DNA of 64,000 bases from Planomonospora sp. ID82291 (GTDB lineage: Bacteria > Actinomycetota > Actinomycetes > Streptosporangiales > Streptosporangiaceae): positions 248,001 to 312,000 of the forward strand of contig NZ_JABTEX010000002.1 in NCBI RefSeq assembly GCF_015711645.1. Direction: 5' to 3'. The stretch's first letter is position 1. Every line of letters starts with the position of its first letter. Both the position numbers and the translations under genes were made by a program. Under the pieces are notes generated by a model. That model saw only the letters and a list, made by a program, of their open reading frames with translations, was not told the origin of the DNA and searched no databases. Positions 7,375 to 15,483 of this stretch are shown in pieces.

Positions 7375-8946
7375 ATGGGATCGACGCGCGACCGGCTGGT
7401 GCCGCCCATGCCGGAAGGCGTCCTGCGGGGCTGGATCGGCCCGCTGCTGGTGGCGGCGTTCGGCGCGGTCCTGCGCTTCGTGAACCTGGGCCGCCCGCAC
7501 GCGGTGGTGTTCGACGAGACCTACTACGCCAAGGACGCGTTCGCGCTGCTCACCTTCGGCGTGGAGCGCAAGGCCCTCGGCAGCGTGGAGGACCCGGTCG
7601 CCGACCGGATGCTCATCGCCGGGGACACCCGCATCTGGGAGACGTGCGTCCCCGCGGACGCCGATCCCTGCCCGCTCTACGTGGCGCACCCGCCGCTGGG
7701 CAAGTGGCTGATCGCCACCGGCGAGCACCTGTTCGGCATGACCCCCTTCGGCTGGCGCTTCGCCGCCGCCACCGCCGGCGTGCTCTCCATCCTCATCCTG
7801 GCCCGCACCGCCCGCCGCATGACCCGCTCCACCCTGCTCGGCTGCCTGGCCGGACTCCTGCTCGCCCTCGACGGCCTGCACCTGGTCCTGTCCCGCACCG
7901 CCCTGCTCGACATCTTCCTCATGCTCTTCGTCCTGGCCGGCTTCGCCTGCCTGGTCACCGACCGCGACCACACCCGCACCCGCCTCGCCGCCTGGTACGC
8001 CACCTCCCCCCTCACCGAACAGGGCCCCCACCTCGGCCCGCGCCCCTGGCGCCTGGCCGCCGGCACCATGCTCGGCGCCGCCTGCGCCGTCAAATGGTCC
8101 GGCGTCTTCTTCCTGGCCGCCTTCACCCTCCTGACCCTGCTGTGGGACGCCGGCGCCCGCCGCGCCGTCGGCCTGCGCCGCCCCTACAGCGGCACCCTCA
8201 CCCGCGACCTGCCCACCGCCCTGACCGCCCTGGCCCTGACCCCCGCCCTGACCTACCTGGCCTCCTGGAGCGGCTGGTTCGCCTCCGCCGGCGGCTGGGG
8301 CCGCAACTGGGCCCAGGCCACCTCCCAGGGCCCCTACTACTTCGTCTTCGACTCCCTCCGCTCCTGGCTGGCCTACCACGTCCAGGTCCTCGGCTTCCAC
8401 ACCGGCCTCACCACCCCGCACAACTACCAGTCCGAGCCGTGGGAGTGGCCGCTGCTGCTGCGCCCGGTCGCCTTCCACTGGCAGCCCTCCGCGAGCGGGT
8501 GCGGCGGGGGGAACTGCGCACAGGAGATCCTCGCGGTCGGCACGCCGGTCATCTGGTACGGCGCCCTGGCCGCCCTCATCGCCATGGTCGCCTGGTACGT
8601 CGCCACCCGCGACTGGCGCGCCGGAGCCGTGCTCCTGGCCTACGCCGCCGGCTGGCTGCCCTGGTTCTACTACGCCCTGGCCGACGACCGCACCATGTTC
8701 ATGTTCTACGCCGTCCCCATGGTCCCGTTCATGATCCTGGCCATCGTCCTGGCCGCCGGACTCGTCATCGGCCCGGCGCACGCCCCGCCGGGCCGCAGGG
8801 CGCTGGGGGCCGCGCTGGCCGGGACGTTCACGCTGCTCGCGCTGGCCGACCTCTGGTGGCTCCACCCGGTGCTGACCGCCGAGGTCATCCCGTACGAGGA
8901 CTGGTGGTCGCGGATGCTCATCCGCGGCTGGGCCGGACCCGGCTGA
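7375..8946 (+). CDS. pmt: Protein O-mannosyltransferase (GT39), copy 2
   Basis: A 523-residue paralogue of the gene at 4703-6355 with the same role: transfer of mannose from a polyprenyl carrier to secreted proteins. The catalytic pair is in FDETYYAKDAF (D47, E48). Residues about 110-368 are identical to copy 1. The first external loop differs (VERKALGSVEDPVADRML here), as do a Cys-containing later loop (GCGGGNCAQE here) and the last 55 residues. The start ATG at 7375 lies 33 bp after rsmI without a clear ribosome binding site, so translation may be coupled or leaderless. The stop overlaps the 3' end of the convergent glycosyltransferase gene by 29 bp. Confidence 0.9.
   Translation: MGSTRDRLVPPMPEGVLRGWIGPLLVAAFGAVLRFVNLGRPHAVVFDETYYAKDAFALLTFGVERKALGSVEDPVADRMLIAGDTRIWETCVPADADPCPLYVAHPPLGKWLIATGEHLFGMTPFGWRFAAATAGVLSILILARTARRMTRSTLLGCLAGLLLALDGLHLVLSRTALLDIFLMLFVLAGFACLVTDRDHTRTRLAAWYATSPLTEQGPHLGPRPWRLAAGTMLGAACAVKWSGVFFLAAFTLLTLLWDAGARRAVGLRRPYSGTLTRDLPTALTALALTPALTYLASWSGWFASAGGWGRNWAQATSQGPYYFVFDSLRSWLAYHVQVLGFHTGLTTPHNYQSEPWEWPLLLRPVAFHWQPSASGCGGGNCAQEILAVGTPVIWYGALAALIAMVAWYVATRDWRAGAVLLAYAAGWLPWFYYALADDRTMFMFYAVPMVPFMILAIVLAAGLVIGPAHAPPGRRALGAALAGTFTLLALADLWWLHPVLTAEVIPYEDWWSRMLIRGWAGPG
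7705..8478. repeat. Long arm (774 bp) of inverted repeat, copy in pmt 2
   Basis: Partner of 5201-5974; see that entry. Only one difference was found inside the tract (position 7800). Both arms lie wholly within coding sequence. Confidence 0.9.
8536..8786. repeat. Short arm (251 bp) of inverted repeat, copy in pmt 2
   Basis: Partner of 4890-5140, with no difference seen. It is separated from the long arm by a 57-bp diverged stretch that encodes a Cys-rich external loop. Confidence 0.88.
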
Positions 8947-10429
8947 ACCGGATCCCGCGGCGCAGGGTGATCGCCGCGGCGAGGCAGGCCAGCGGCACCG
9001 CGGGCAGCAGGTAGCGGTAGTCGAACTCGGCGGTCGCGGCGGGGGCCAGGACGAGCCCGAAGGCGGCCAGCCACGGCAGCAGCACCGGCCCGCCCAGCGT
9101 GCGCCAGCGCACGACCACCCCGCCCAGGCCGATCAGCAGCAGCGCGCCGAGCACGATGCCGGGCAGCCGGACGATCCGCTGGTAGCCCTGGAGGAAGGCC
9201 GCCCACGGGTCGTGGACGTCGGTGCCGATCACCCGGAGCCTGCCCTCGATCTGCGTGGTGGGCAGGCCGGGGTCGTAGATCTGCGCGTCCCGGTCGGTGG
9301 TGCCGCCCTTGGGCGAGGACCAGGCGGGCAGCACCTTGTTCTCCGGGAGGAACTCGTACTGCCGGTAGGTGTTGGCGTCCGGGAAGCGCGGCCGGTCCCA
9401 GTGGAAGGCGCGGAAGAAGTCCCGGGCGACGAGGGCGAGGTAATCGCCGGGCTGGGAGAGGATGGCGCGCTTGGCGAAGTCCCCGGCGGTCTTGTTCATC
9501 TCGGGGGTGAAGGTCGTGCCGACCCCGAAGGCGTGGAAGCGCTGGCCGTTCTGCGCCCACCACAGGTACTTCTGCCCGGAGAAGTGACGCTCCCGCGGCG
9601 GCTCGCTGATGCACAGCAGCGCCAGCTCCAGTTCGCGGCGCTTGTCGATCGACATCCGGTTGCAGTCGGCGAACAGCGCGGTCCGCATGTAGAGGATCGC
9701 GCCGTCGCTGTTGGTCATCGCGACGTTGCCGTGCGCCGAGGCGAACCAGGCCATGTAGCCGGCCACCGGGATCGCGCACGCGGTCACCATGGCCGTGATC
9801 GGCTTCCACCCGGACCGCTTGACCAGCAGGTAGACCACCACCAGGGCGAGGATGGGCAGCCCGATCGAGCGGGTCAGCGCGGTGATCGCGAGCAGCAGGC
9901 CGATCACCGCCCCCATCGGCCAGGTCATCCGCCGGTGCCAGAGCACGAGGGTGACGACGCCCACCACCAGCAGGATGAACATCGTGTCCGACATGATCAG
10001 GTGTTCGAGCTGGATCTGGTAGGCGTCGAACAGCACCGGCGCCGCGGCCAGCGCCGCCCCCCAGCCCGGCAGTCCGAACCTCCGGCGCAGCAGGGCGTAC
10101 AGCAGCACGCCGACGCCCAGGCCCATCAGATGCTGGGTGAAGGCCACCAGGCCGAAACTGCGGAACGGCCGCAGCAGGAGCAGCCAGAAGGAATAACCGT
10201 TCGGCCGCAGGGCACTGGGCCTTTCGGGGTGGACGGCTCCGGAGACGTACTCGTAGGAGTCGTTGAACCACAGCGCCGGGCCGTACCCGAGCATGGTGAC
10301 CACGCGCAGGGCGAACGCCGCCGCCAGCACGGCCGCGAACACGCGGTGGCGGTGCAGGAACGCCAGCAGGCGCGCGCGCGCACCGGCCGGGGGCGTGTCC
10401 AGACGTGGAGGATCCGCGACGGTCACCAT
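8918..10429 (-). CDS. GT-C membrane glycosyltransferase (GT39/ArnT-like)
   Basis: A 503-residue polytopic protein resembling phospholipid-carrier-dependent glycosyltransferases. It has an acidic first external loop (WFNDSYEYVSGA; D57, E60) after the first membrane segment, many hydrophobic helices and a long hydrophilic external stretch (residues about 250-400) with two widely spaced Cys. By family it should move a sugar from a polyprenyl-phosphate donor outside the membrane; donor and acceptor are unknown. It faces pmt copy 2 tail to tail with a 29-bp overlap and is divergent from the GT2 gene at 10530, which could supply its donor. The start is an ATG preceded by no strong ribosome binding site. 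Confidence 0.8.
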   Translation of the reverse strand: MVTVADPPRLDTPPAGARARLLAFLHRHRVFAAVLAAAFALRVVTMLGYGPALWFNDSYEYVSGAVHPERPSALRPNGYSFWLLLLRPFRSFGLVAFTQHLMGLGVGVLLYALLRRRFGLPGWGAALAAAPVLFDAYQIQLEHLIMSDTMFILLVVGVVTLVLWHRRMTWPMGAVIGLLLAITALTRSIGLPILALVVVYLLVKRSGWKPITAMVTACAIPVAGYMAWFASAHGNVAMTNSDGAILYMRTALFADCNRMSIDKRRELELALLCISEPPRERHFSGQKYLWWAQNGQRFHAFGVGTTFTPEMNKTAGDFAKRAILSQPGDYLALVARDFFRAFHWDRPRFPDANTYRQYEFLPENKVLPAWSSPKGGTTDRDAQIYDPGLPTTQIEGRLRVIGTDVHDPWAAFLQGYQRIVRLPGIVLGALLLIGLGGVVVRWRTLGGPVLLPWLAAFGLVLAPAATAEFDYRYLLPAVPLACLAAAITLRRGIRFSRVRPSRG

Positions 10430-10529
10430 GCATTACAGAATGCCAGCCGTTCGGCGGACTCGACGCGGGCACCCGGACGAGAGGGCATCATGGTGGGATT
10501 GCCTGTGCCGTGACTGAAGGGTTCGAGAC

Positions 10530-11807
10530 GTGGAACTGACCGTGGTCATGCCGTGCCTCAACGAGGCGGAGACCGTGGAGACCTGCGTACGCAAGGCCCT
10601 GGCCTGCATGCGGGAACACGGGATCGACGGAGAAGTCCTGATAGCCGACAACGGGAGTACCGACGGTTCGCAGCAGCTGGCCAGGGACGCCGGCGCGCGG
10701 GTCGTGCACGTGGACGCCAAGGGGTACGGCAACGCCCTCATCGGCGGCATCCGCGCCGCCCGCGGGACGTACGTCATCATGGGCGACGCCGACGACTCCT
10801 ACGACTTCACCGCGCTGCTGCCGTTCGTCGAGCAGCTGCGCGACGGCGCCGACCTGGTGATGGGCAACCGCTTCAAGGGCGGGATCGCGCCGGGCGCCAT
10901 GCCCCCGCTCCACCGCTACCTCGGCAACCCGGTGCTCTCCTTCATCGGACGCCTGTTCTTCCCCAGCGCCATCGGCGACTTCCACTGCGGTCTGCGCGGT
11001 TTCCGGCGCGACTCCATCCTCAGGCTCGGCCTGCAGACCGGCGGCATGGAGTTCGCCAGCGAGATGGTGGTGCGCTCGACGCTGTCCGGGCTGGACGTGC
11101 GCGAGGTGCCCACCACGCTCTCCCCGGACGGGCGGAGCCGGCCCCCGCACCTGCGCTCCTGGCGCGACGGCTGGCGCCACCTGCGCTTCCTGCTGCTGTA
11201 CAGCCCGCGCTGGCTGTTCTTCATCCCCGGCCTGGTCATGATGACCATCGGCCTGGTCGCGGGCACCCTGCTGACCTTCGGCCCGGTCTACATCGGCAAG
11301 CTCGCCTTCGACGTCGACACCCTCGTCGGCGCCTCGGCCATGCTGGTGATCGGCTTCCAGGCGGTGCTGTTCGCCCTGTTCACCAAGGTGTACGCCGCCG
11401 AGGAGGGGTTCCTGCCGGAGGACCGGCGGGTGCGCAAGCTCGTCGACATCGTGAGCCTGGAGAAGGGCCTGATCGCCGGCGGCCTGCTGGCCCTGGCCGG
11501 GGTGGGCGGCCTGGTCGCCTCGCTGGTCCACTGGCAGACCCGCAGCTTCGGGCCGCTGATCCCGTCCGAGTCGCTGCGCATCGTGGTGCCCTCGGCCACC
11601 GCGCTGATCATGAGCTTCCAGACCATCTTCGCGGCGCTGTTCATCAGCATCCTCGGCATCCGCCGCACCAAGGAGACGCCCATCGACGTGGCCGCCTCCG
11701 CCGCGGAGGAGGCCGCCGAGGCGGTCAGCCGGGACGGCGCCGGGATGACCGGCGCCGCGGCCGACGGCGTCCCGGTGGAGACGGCCGCGGACAGCGGTAC
11801 GGCGTGA
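10530..11807 (+). CDS. GT2 glycosyltransferase, polyprenyl-phosphate-mannose synthase-like
   Basis: A 425-residue protein with an N-terminal GT-A domain (TVVMPCLNEAETVETCV; ADNGSTDGS; the DXD-type motif GDADDSYD near residue 90) and four or more C-terminal hydrophobic segments. This two-part layout is that of dolichol-phosphate-mannose-synthase-like enzymes, which load a nucleotide-activated sugar onto a polyprenyl phosphate in the membrane. Next to two mannosyltransferases and a GT-C enzyme, it is a plausible donor-making step, which is an inference. The start is the GTG at 10530. The last residues and stop codon lie in a sequence that is repeated just downstream. Confidence 0.8.
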   Translation: MELTVVMPCLNEAETVETCVRKALACMREHGIDGEVLIADNGSTDGSQQLARDAGARVVHVDAKGYGNALIGGIRAARGTYVIMGDADDSYDFTALLPFVEQLRDGADLVMGNRFKGGIAPGAMPPLHRYLGNPVLSFIGRLFFPSAIGDFHCGLRGFRRDSILRLGLQTGGMEFASEMVVRSTLSGLDVREVPTTLSPDGRSRPPHLRSWRDGWRHLRFLLLYSPRWLFFIPGLVMMTIGLVAGTLLTFGPVYIGKLAFDVDTLVGASAMLVIGFQAVLFALFTKVYAAEEGFLPEDRRVRKLVDIVSLEKGLIAGGLLALAGVGGLVASLVHWQTRSFGPLIPSESLRIVVPSATALIMSFQTIFAALFISILGIRRTKETPIDVAASAAEEAAEAVSRDGAGMTGAAADGVPVETAADSGTA

Positions 11808-11887
11808 CCCGCCGGCGGGGACCGGGCCGGCCGGCGGGGCGGCGCGGTACGGCGTGACCCGCCGGCCGGGCGCCGCCGCCCGGCCGG
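11794..11887. repeat. Duplicated gene end and hairpin between GT2 gene and metG
   Basis: The 23-nt sequence at 11794-11816, which contains the GT2 stop codon, is repeated exactly at 11844-11866. The second copy runs into an 11-bp GC hairpin (11862-11872 with 11877-11887, 4-nt loop) that probably terminates transcription before metG. Confidence 0.7.
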
Positions 11888-11911
11888 GCGGAAGATTCAC
11901 ACGACAGGCTC

Positions 11912-11917
11912 TAGGCT
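11912..11917 (+). promoter_or_regulatory. -10 element for leaderless metG transcript
   Basis: TAGGCT ends 7 nt before the metG ATG, the spacing at which an actinobacterial TANNNT -10 box places the transcription start at the first base of the start codon. A good -35 box is not obvious. GGAG lies too close to the ATG to be decisive. Confidence 0.5.
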
Positions 11918-11924
11918 TGGAGAC

Positions 11925-13703
11925 ATGTCCCAGCACATCCTGACCGCGGTCGCCTGGCCCTACGCCAACGGCCCCCGCCACATCGGGCACGTCTCCGGAT
12001 TCGGCGTGCCGTCCGACGTCTTCAGCCGCTACCAGCGGATGGCGGGCAACAAGGTCCTCATGGTGAGCGGGACCGACGAGCACGGCACGCCCATCCAGGT
12101 CCAGGCCGACAAGGAGGGCCTGGGCGTCCGCGAGGTCGCCGACCGCTACAACCGGCTGATCGCCGAGGACCTCACGGCCCTGGGGCTGTCCTACGACCTG
12201 TTCACCCGGACCACCACGGCCAACCACTACGCGGTGGCGCAGGAGATCTTCCGCGGCCTGCACGCCAACGGCTACATCTTCCCCAAGACCACGATGGGGG
12301 CGATCTCGCCGTCCACCGGCCGCACCCTGCCCGACCGCTACATCGAGGGCACCTGCCCGATCTGCTCCTACGACGGGGCCCGCGGCGACCAGTGCGACAA
12401 CTGCGGCAACCAGCTCGACCCGATCGAGCTGATCAACCCGGTCAGCCGGATCAACGGCGAGACGCCGGTCTTCGTGGAGACCGAGCACTTCATGCTCGAC
12501 CTGCCCGCCTTCGCCGAGGTGCTCGGCACCTGGCTGCAGTCCAAGCAGGGCGAGTGGCGGCCGAACGTGCTGAAGTTCTCCCTCAACCTCCTCGGCGACC
12601 TGCAGCCGCGCGCGATCACCCGCGACCTCGACTGGGGTGTGCCGATCCCGCTGGAGGGCTGGAGCGACCAGGCCAACAAGCGGCTCTACGTCTGGTTCGA
12701 CGCCGTCATCGGCTACCTGAGCGCCTCCATCGAGTGGGCCCGCCGCTCCGGCGACCCGGAGGCCTGGCGGCAGTGGTGGCAGAACCCCGAGGCCCGCGGC
12801 TACTACTTCATGGGCAAGGACAACATCGTCTTCCACTCGGAGATCTGGCCCGCCCTGCTGCTCGGCTACAACGGCCAGGGCGCGCGCGGCGGGCAGCCGG
12901 GCTCGCTCGGCGCGCTGAACCTGCCCTCCGAGGTCGTCTCCAGCGAGTTCCTGACCATGGAGGGGCGCAAGTTCTCCTCCTCCCGCCAGGTCGTCATCTA
13001 CGTCCGCGACTTCCTGGCCCGCTACGACGCCGACGCGCTGCGCTACTACATCGCGGTGGCCGGGCCGGAGAACCAGGACACCGACTTCACCTGGTCGGAG
13101 TTCCTCAACCGGAACAACGGCGAGCTGGTGGCGGCCTGGGGCAACCTGGTCAACCGCTCGATCTCCATGGCCGCCAAGAACGTCGGGGTCGTCCCGGAGG
13201 CGGGCGAGCTCACCGACGCCGACCGCGCCCTGCTGGCCAGGTCCCGCGCGGCCTTCGGCCCGGTGGGCGCGGAGCTGAACCGCTCCCGGTTCAAGAACGC
13301 GGCCAACGAGGCGTTCGACGTCGTCCGCGACGCGAACAGGTACCTCGCGGAGCAGGAGCCGTGGAAGATCAAGGACGACCCCGAGCGGGTCAAGTCCATC
13401 CTGCACGTCGCCCTGCAGGTCGTCGACGACGCCAAGACGCTGCTGACCCCGTTCCTGCCCACCTCCTCCAACAAGATCTACGAGATGCTCGGCGGCACCG
13501 GCGTCTGGTCGGGCATGCCGGAGATGCAGGAGGTCGACGAGGAGGGCCGGAGCTACCCGGTCATCACCGGGTCCTACGAGGGCGCCGCCCGCTGGGAGTC
13601 CGTCCCCATCCGGCCCGGCACCCCGCTGGCCCCGCCGACCCCGCTGTTCCGCAAGCTCGACCCGAAGATCGTCGATGAGGAGCTCGCCCGCCTGGGCGAG
13701 TAG
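11925..13703 (+). CDS. metG: Methionyl-tRNA synthetase
   Basis: A 592-residue class Ia synthetase that charges tRNA-Met with methionine. The ATP-binding HIGH motif is at residues 19-22 (PRHIGHVSG). A zinc knuckle with CPIC and CDNC pairs is around residues 144-162. The second signature appears as KFSSS (residues 349-353) in place of KMSKS, a variant seen in actinobacterial enzymes. The C-terminal anticodon-binding helical domain is present, with no appended tRNA-binding EMAP-like domain, so this is the shorter form. Upstream sequence suggests a leaderless mRNA. It is followed by a strong bidirectional terminator. Confidence 0.96.
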   Translation: MSQHILTAVAWPYANGPRHIGHVSGFGVPSDVFSRYQRMAGNKVLMVSGTDEHGTPIQVQADKEGLGVREVADRYNRLIAEDLTALGLSYDLFTRTTTANHYAVAQEIFRGLHANGYIFPKTTMGAISPSTGRTLPDRYIEGTCPICSYDGARGDQCDNCGNQLDPIELINPVSRINGETPVFVETEHFMLDLPAFAEVLGTWLQSKQGEWRPNVLKFSLNLLGDLQPRAITRDLDWGVPIPLEGWSDQANKRLYVWFDAVIGYLSASIEWARRSGDPEAWRQWWQNPEARGYYFMGKDNIVFHSEIWPALLLGYNGQGARGGQPGSLGALNLPSEVVSSEFLTMEGRKFSSSRQVVIYVRDFLARYDADALRYYIAVAGPENQDTDFTWSEFLNRNNGELVAAWGNLVNRSISMAAKNVGVVPEAGELTDADRALLARSRAAFGPVGAELNRSRFKNAANEAFDVVRDANRYLAEQEPWKIKDDPERVKSILHVALQVVDDAKTLLTPFLPTSSNKIYEMLGGTGVWSGMPEMQEVDEEGRSYPVITGSYEGAARWESVPIRPGTPLAPPTPLFRKLDPKIVDEELARLGE

Positions 13704-13738
13704 CCGCGCCCGCGGGTCTCCCCCCGCCGGTTTCCGTG

Positions 13739-13772
13739 GAGCCGCCCGGACCGCCCGAGGTCCGGGCGGCTC
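13739..13772. terminator. Perfect 14-bp stem terminator after metG
   Basis: GAGCCGCCCGGACC (13739-13752) pairs perfectly with GGTCCGGGCGGCTC (13759-13772) across a 6-nt loop. It lies between metG (+) and the TetR gene (-) and can end both transcripts. Confidence 0.85.
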
Positions 13773-13807
13773 GTGCGTCTTCCCGGAGGCCGGCGAGGGC
13801 CCGGCGT

Positions 13808-14425
13808 TCAGGGACGCGGGCGCAGGCCGTTCAGGGCGGTCTCGACGACGCGGTCGGCGTATTCGGGGGTGAGCGGCCCGCCGCGCTGCATCCACCGGTT
13901 GAGCAGCGGTCCCCACACCATCTCGACGGCCACGTCGAGGTCGAGGTCCTCCGCCAGTTGCCCGGCCCGCTGGGCGCTGCGCAGCCGCGCCTTCTTGAGC
14001 TCTCGCATCGGCCCGTCCAGCCGTTCGGCGTAGGCGGCGGCCAGCTCCGGGTCGTGCGTGATCTCGGTGGTCAGGGCGCGCATCGGCTCGTCGTAGCGCG
14101 GGTCGTTCAGCTCCGCGACGGTGGCGCGCAGGACCGTCTTCAGGTCGGCCTCCAGGTCCCCGGTGTCGGGCAGGGCGGGCTCACCGCCCGCTCCCTCGCT
14201 GAGCATGAGGAAGGCGTCGAAGAGCACCGCGCCCTTGGAGGGCCACCAGCGGTAGATCGTCTGCTTGCCGACGCCGGCCCGGGCGGCGATGCCCTCGATG
14301 CTCAGTTTGGTGTACCCGACCTCGCCCACCAGGCCGAACGCGGCGGTGAGGATGGCCCGCCGGGAGGCCTCACTGCGGCGGGCGGCGTTGGCGGAGGTCG
14401 TGCGCCGCATCGTCATGCGGTCCAA
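13808..14425 (-). CDS. TetR-family repressor
   Basis: A 205-residue regulator. The N-terminal helix-turn-helix is clear (RAILTAAFGLVGEVGYTKLS, then IAARAGVGKQTIYRWWPSK). The remainder is a helical ligand-binding and dimerisation domain, of the kind with a TetR_C_11-like end. It is divergently transcribed from an SDR oxidoreductase, and the 124-bp region between them holds two near-identical palindromes and a third dyad. This layout strongly suggests that it represses itself and the SDR gene. Three Met codons close to the start (14425, 14416, 14410) make the exact start uncertain. Confidence 0.9.
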   Translation of the reverse strand: MDRMTMRRTTSANAARRSEASRRAILTAAFGLVGEVGYTKLSIEGIAARAGVGKQTIYRWWPSKGAVLFDAFLMLSEGAGGEPALPDTGDLEADLKTVLRATVAELNDPRYDEPMRALTTEITHDPELAAAYAERLDGPMRELKKARLRSAQRAGQLAEDLDLDVAVEMVWGPLLNRWMQRGGPLTPEYADRVVETALNGLRPRP

Positions 14426-14443
14426 TCTAACAAATAGCTAGAC

Positions 14444-14517
14444 GAGACGGACCGTCTTGACAGGGTGTCGACGGGACCGTACGGTCGTCTTCAACAAGAC
14501 GAGACGGATCGTCTCGA
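14444..14517. promoter_or_regulatory. Two TetR operator candidates plus a third dyad
   Basis: GAGACGGACCGTCTT (14444-14458) and GAGACGGATCGTCTC (14501-14515) share the consensus GAGACGGAYCGTCTY, with 6-bp arms around a centre base, and even the preceding AGAC is shared. Between them lies a perfect 12-bp palindrome GACCGTACGGTC (14475-14486). They occupy the divergent promoter region of the TetR and SDR genes. Confidence 0.75.
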
Positions 14518-14549
14518 ACTGAACGGACGCCGAACGAACGGAGCCGCAC

Positions 14550-15452
14550 ATGCGCACCCCGGATGCCGCCGCGAACGCCGCGTCGGACGCCGCCGCCCCC
14601 CGCCCCGTGCGCACCTGGTTCATCACGGGCGCCAGCCGCGGCCTGGGCCGTGCGTTCGCCCAGGCCGCGCTGGAACGCGGCGACCAGGTGGCCGCCGCCG
14701 CCCGCACCGTCACGCCGCAGGACTTCGGCGGCCGGTACGGTGACCGGCTGCTGGCCCTCCCCCTGGACGTGACCGACCGGGCCGCGGTGTTCGCCGCCGT
14801 GGACACCGCCGCCGAGCACTTCGGCCGGCTGGACATCGTGGTGAACAACGCCGGAACCCTGTCCTCCGGGATGGTGGAGGAGTTCACCGAGGCCGAGGCC
14901 CGCGCCCAGTTCGAGGTCAACCTCTTCGGGGCGATGTGGGTCTGCCAGGCCGCGCTGCCGCACCTGCGCGGGCAGGGCTCCGGCCACATCCTGCAGATCT
15001 CCAGCATCGCCGCCCTCGGCGGCTTCCCGACGACCGGGATGTACAGCGCGAGCAAGTTCGCGCTGGAGGGCATGAGCGAGGCGCTGGCGATGGAGGCCGC
15101 GGCCTTCGGCGTCAAGGTGACCATCGTGCAGCCCGGCGGCTACTGGACCGACCTGTACACCACCGGCCTGGCCGTGACCGCGCCCCTGGAACCGTACGGT
15201 CCGCTCCGCGCCGAGATGGAGCGGCAGTGGGCGGAGAACTCGATCGACAGCGAGCCGCGCCTGGCCGCCGAGGCGGTGCTGAAGCTGGTCGACAGTGAGG
15301 ACCCGCCGCTGCGGCTGCTGCTCGGCAGCATGGTCTACGATCTGGCCTTCGACATCTCCCGGCGGCGGATGGACACCTGGTCCGGCTGGGAGGAGGTCAG
15401 CCGCGCCGCCGAGCACGCCGTACCCGCCCCCGGGACCCTCCGGGAGCCGTGA
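14550..15452 (+). CDS. Short-chain dehydrogenase/reductase
   Basis: A 300-residue classical SDR. The dinucleotide-binding motif is TGASRGLG (residues 26-33), followed by NNAG, a catalytic Ser in ISSIAAL and the YxxxK pair in YSASK (Y165, K169). The Gly-rich motif with Arg suggests NADP preference. The substrate cannot be deduced. About 20 N-terminal Ala-rich residues precede the Rossmann fold, so a later start is possible, although the ATG at 14550 follows GGAGC. It is probably repressed by the divergent TetR protein through the palindromes upstream. Confidence 0.9.
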   Translation: MRTPDAAANAASDAAAPRPVRTWFITGASRGLGRAFAQAALERGDQVAAAARTVTPQDFGGRYGDRLLALPLDVTDRAAVFAAVDTAAEHFGRLDIVVNNAGTLSSGMVEEFTEAEARAQFEVNLFGAMWVCQAALPHLRGQGSGHILQISSIAALGGFPTTGMYSASKFALEGMSEALAMEAAAFGVKVTIVQPGGYWTDLYTTGLAVTAPLEPYGPLRAEMERQWAENSIDSEPRLAAEAVLKLVDSEDPPLRLLLGSMVYDLAFDISRRRMDTWSGWEEVSRAAEHAVPAPGTLREP

Positions 15453-15470
15453 CGGCCGATCTCCAGGCGG

Positions 15471-15476
15471 TAGGTT
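15471..15476 (+). promoter_or_regulatory. -10 element for leaderless tatD transcript
   Basis: TAGGTT ends 7 nt before the tatD GTG, the same geometry as in front of metG. This would give an mRNA starting at the start codon. No ribosome binding site precedes the GTG, in agreement. Confidence 0.5.
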
Positions 15477-15483
15477 GGGCGGC

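Noticed and set aside
10488-13916. Antisense open frame of over 1,100 codons across the GT2 gene and metG
   Set aside because: Composition is the complement of two well-supported genes, with no motif. A high-GC shadow.
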